From Bryobacterales bacterium (GTDB lineage: Bacteria > Acidobacteriota > Terriglobia > Bryobacterales > Bryobacteraceae): a stretch of DNA of 64,000 nt. The DNA lies in contig JADZGD010000064.1 of the NCBI GenBank assembly GCA_020854055.1, forward strand, positions 1 through 64,000, given 5' to 3'. The position numbers and the translations under genes were made by a program. Shown here in pieces: positions 63,466-64,000 of the stretch. The notes below the pieces were generated by a model. That model was not told the origin of the DNA and searched no databases. It worked only from the letters and a program-made list of their open reading frames with translations. Position 1 is the stretch's first letter, and each line of letters opens with the position of its first letter.

Positions 63466-64000
63466 TCGAACCGCAAACCTCCCCGCACTCCGCGTGAAAG
63501 CGCCGGATAGCCCAGCGCCTCTTCATAAGATTGGTTCAGCAGGTTGTCCATCCGCAAAAACGGCGAAACATGCCGGTTCAGCCGCAGGGAGCCGCTGGCC
63601 CACACGTTCTGATAACCCGGATTCCGGTTGAGCCCGTAGGCATCGGTATCCTGCCGCTCTCCAACGAAGATGGCTCCCGCCTCCAGGTACCATCGTTTCG
63701 GAGTGAGCGCAATCGACAGCGAGCCCGAGTGGTCCGGCCGCCGCGCCAGTTCCTGGCCGATTCCGTATACCAGGTCGCCCGGCCGGCTGGAAGAGACTAC
63801 CCGCGACCACAACCGGGTGTAAGCGCCGTCGACGGAAAGGATCGAGTTGACGCGCGCCTTGGCCGACAGCTCCACTCCGCGCGCCCAGCTTGCCTCCAGA
63901 TTCTGCCAGGAGCCCCACACCGGCGGCGGAAGTGACACGAACGTGATCAGGTCGTGGAAGGAGTTGCGAAACACCGAGACTTCGGTCCGCAGCCGCCGCC
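63459..64000 (-). CDS. TonB-dependent receptor, C-terminal part (partial)
   Basis: The last 180 codons of an outer-membrane beta-barrel; the frame is still open at the window edge (RRLRTEVSVFRNSFHDLITF). It shows alternating strands such as WQNLEASWARGVELSAKARV and LTPKRWYLEAGAIFVGE, RMDNLLNQSYEEALGYPA typical of TonB barrels, and ends in the assembly motif GGLRFEW. It feeds the BtuF-BtuD-BtuC-like system that follows in one operon, so a corrinoid receptor (BtuB-like) is likely. The plug domain and any riboswitch lie outside the window. Confidence 0.9.
   Translation of the reverse strand, partial: RRLRTEVSVFRNSFHDLITFVSLPPPVWGSWQNLEASWARGVELSAKARVNSILSVDGAYTRLWSRVVSSSRPGDLVYGIGQELARRPDHSGSLSIALTPKRWYLEAGAIFVGERQDTDAYGLNRNPGYQNVWASGSLRLNRHVSPFLRMDNLLNQSYEEALGYPALSRGVRGGLRFEW

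Overview
The window reads as a chromosome segment of a GC-rich, Gram-negative, motile soil-type heterotroph. The gene set most resembles Acidobacteriota of the Solibacter/Bryobacter type: many Tat- or Sec-exported glycoside hydrolases, tandem GH78 rhamnosidases, DUF1080 proteins, a TonB receptor, flagellar genes and frequent GTG/TTG starts. The phylum call is inferred from gene content and style, not from a marker gene. I saw no rRNA, tRNA, CRISPR array, insertion sequence or phage gene.

Layout. 1-2 kb: a lower-GC pair (GtrA-like membrane protein, cut by the window edge, and a FAD-dependent oxidoreductase) followed by about 1 kb without a convincing gene. 3-10.6 kb: secreted and envelope genes (a heparinase-like protein, a glycine-zipper lipoprotein, a double DUF1080 protein), a glycine C-acetyltransferase-like enzyme, a PAS protein whose histidine-kinase core has lost its key residues, and a ceramide-glucosyltransferase-like GT2. 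10.7-14.3 kb: a CHASE2 histidine kinase with an NtrC-type response regulator, then a 48-residue membrane protein. 14.4-18.7 kb: a lysozyme-like exoprotein, uppP and ftsK.

18.7-43 kb is the centrepiece, a plant cell-wall (pectin, rhamnogalacturonan, glucuronoxylan) utilisation region. It holds GH28, GH115, two GH78 rhamnosidases, a galactonate-dehydratase-like enzyme, a second enolase-superfamily enzyme, mannonate dehydratase with a hexuronate-type MFS transporter, an RraA-like aldolase, a uroporphyrinogen-decarboxylase-family methyltransferase-like protein, an SDR, a RidA protein and a large exported protein with one c-type heme motif, beta-propeller repeats and TPRs. Near its right end sits an unusual regulator that joins an IclR-type DNA-binding domain to a sugar-binding-protein-type sensor, with two clear palindromes in its own upstream region. 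A perR-dps-phosphatase operon interrupts the region at 23.9-25.5 kb and shares a divergent promoter with GH115.

43-47 kb: a molybdopterin-binding protein and an arginine operon argC-argB-argA (single-domain N-acetylglutamate synthase). 47-51 kb: a RodZ-type HTH protein and the late flagellar block flgM-flgN-flgK-flgL, preceded by sigma-28-like promoter elements. 51-60 kb: aldehyde dehydrogenase, a membrane metal-dependent hydrolase, ATP-dependent PEP carboxykinase, a diacylglycerol-kinase-like enzyme divergent from NAD-dependent DNA ligase, a DedA-like protein and a DUF2156 acyltransferase-like protein. 60-64 kb: a PIG-L deacetylase and a TonB receptor-BtuF-BtuD-BtuC-like uptake operon, cut at the right edge.

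Working model: exported hydrolases release rhamnose, galacturonate and glucuronate. Hexuronates enter by the MFS transporter and pass through mannonate dehydratase. Rhamnose could be oxidised by the SDR, a rhamnonate-dehydratase-like enolase-family enzyme, the RraA aldolase and the aldehyde dehydrogenase. The rhamnose route is inference. Tight packing is common: 4-base start/stop overlaps occur in five gene pairs.
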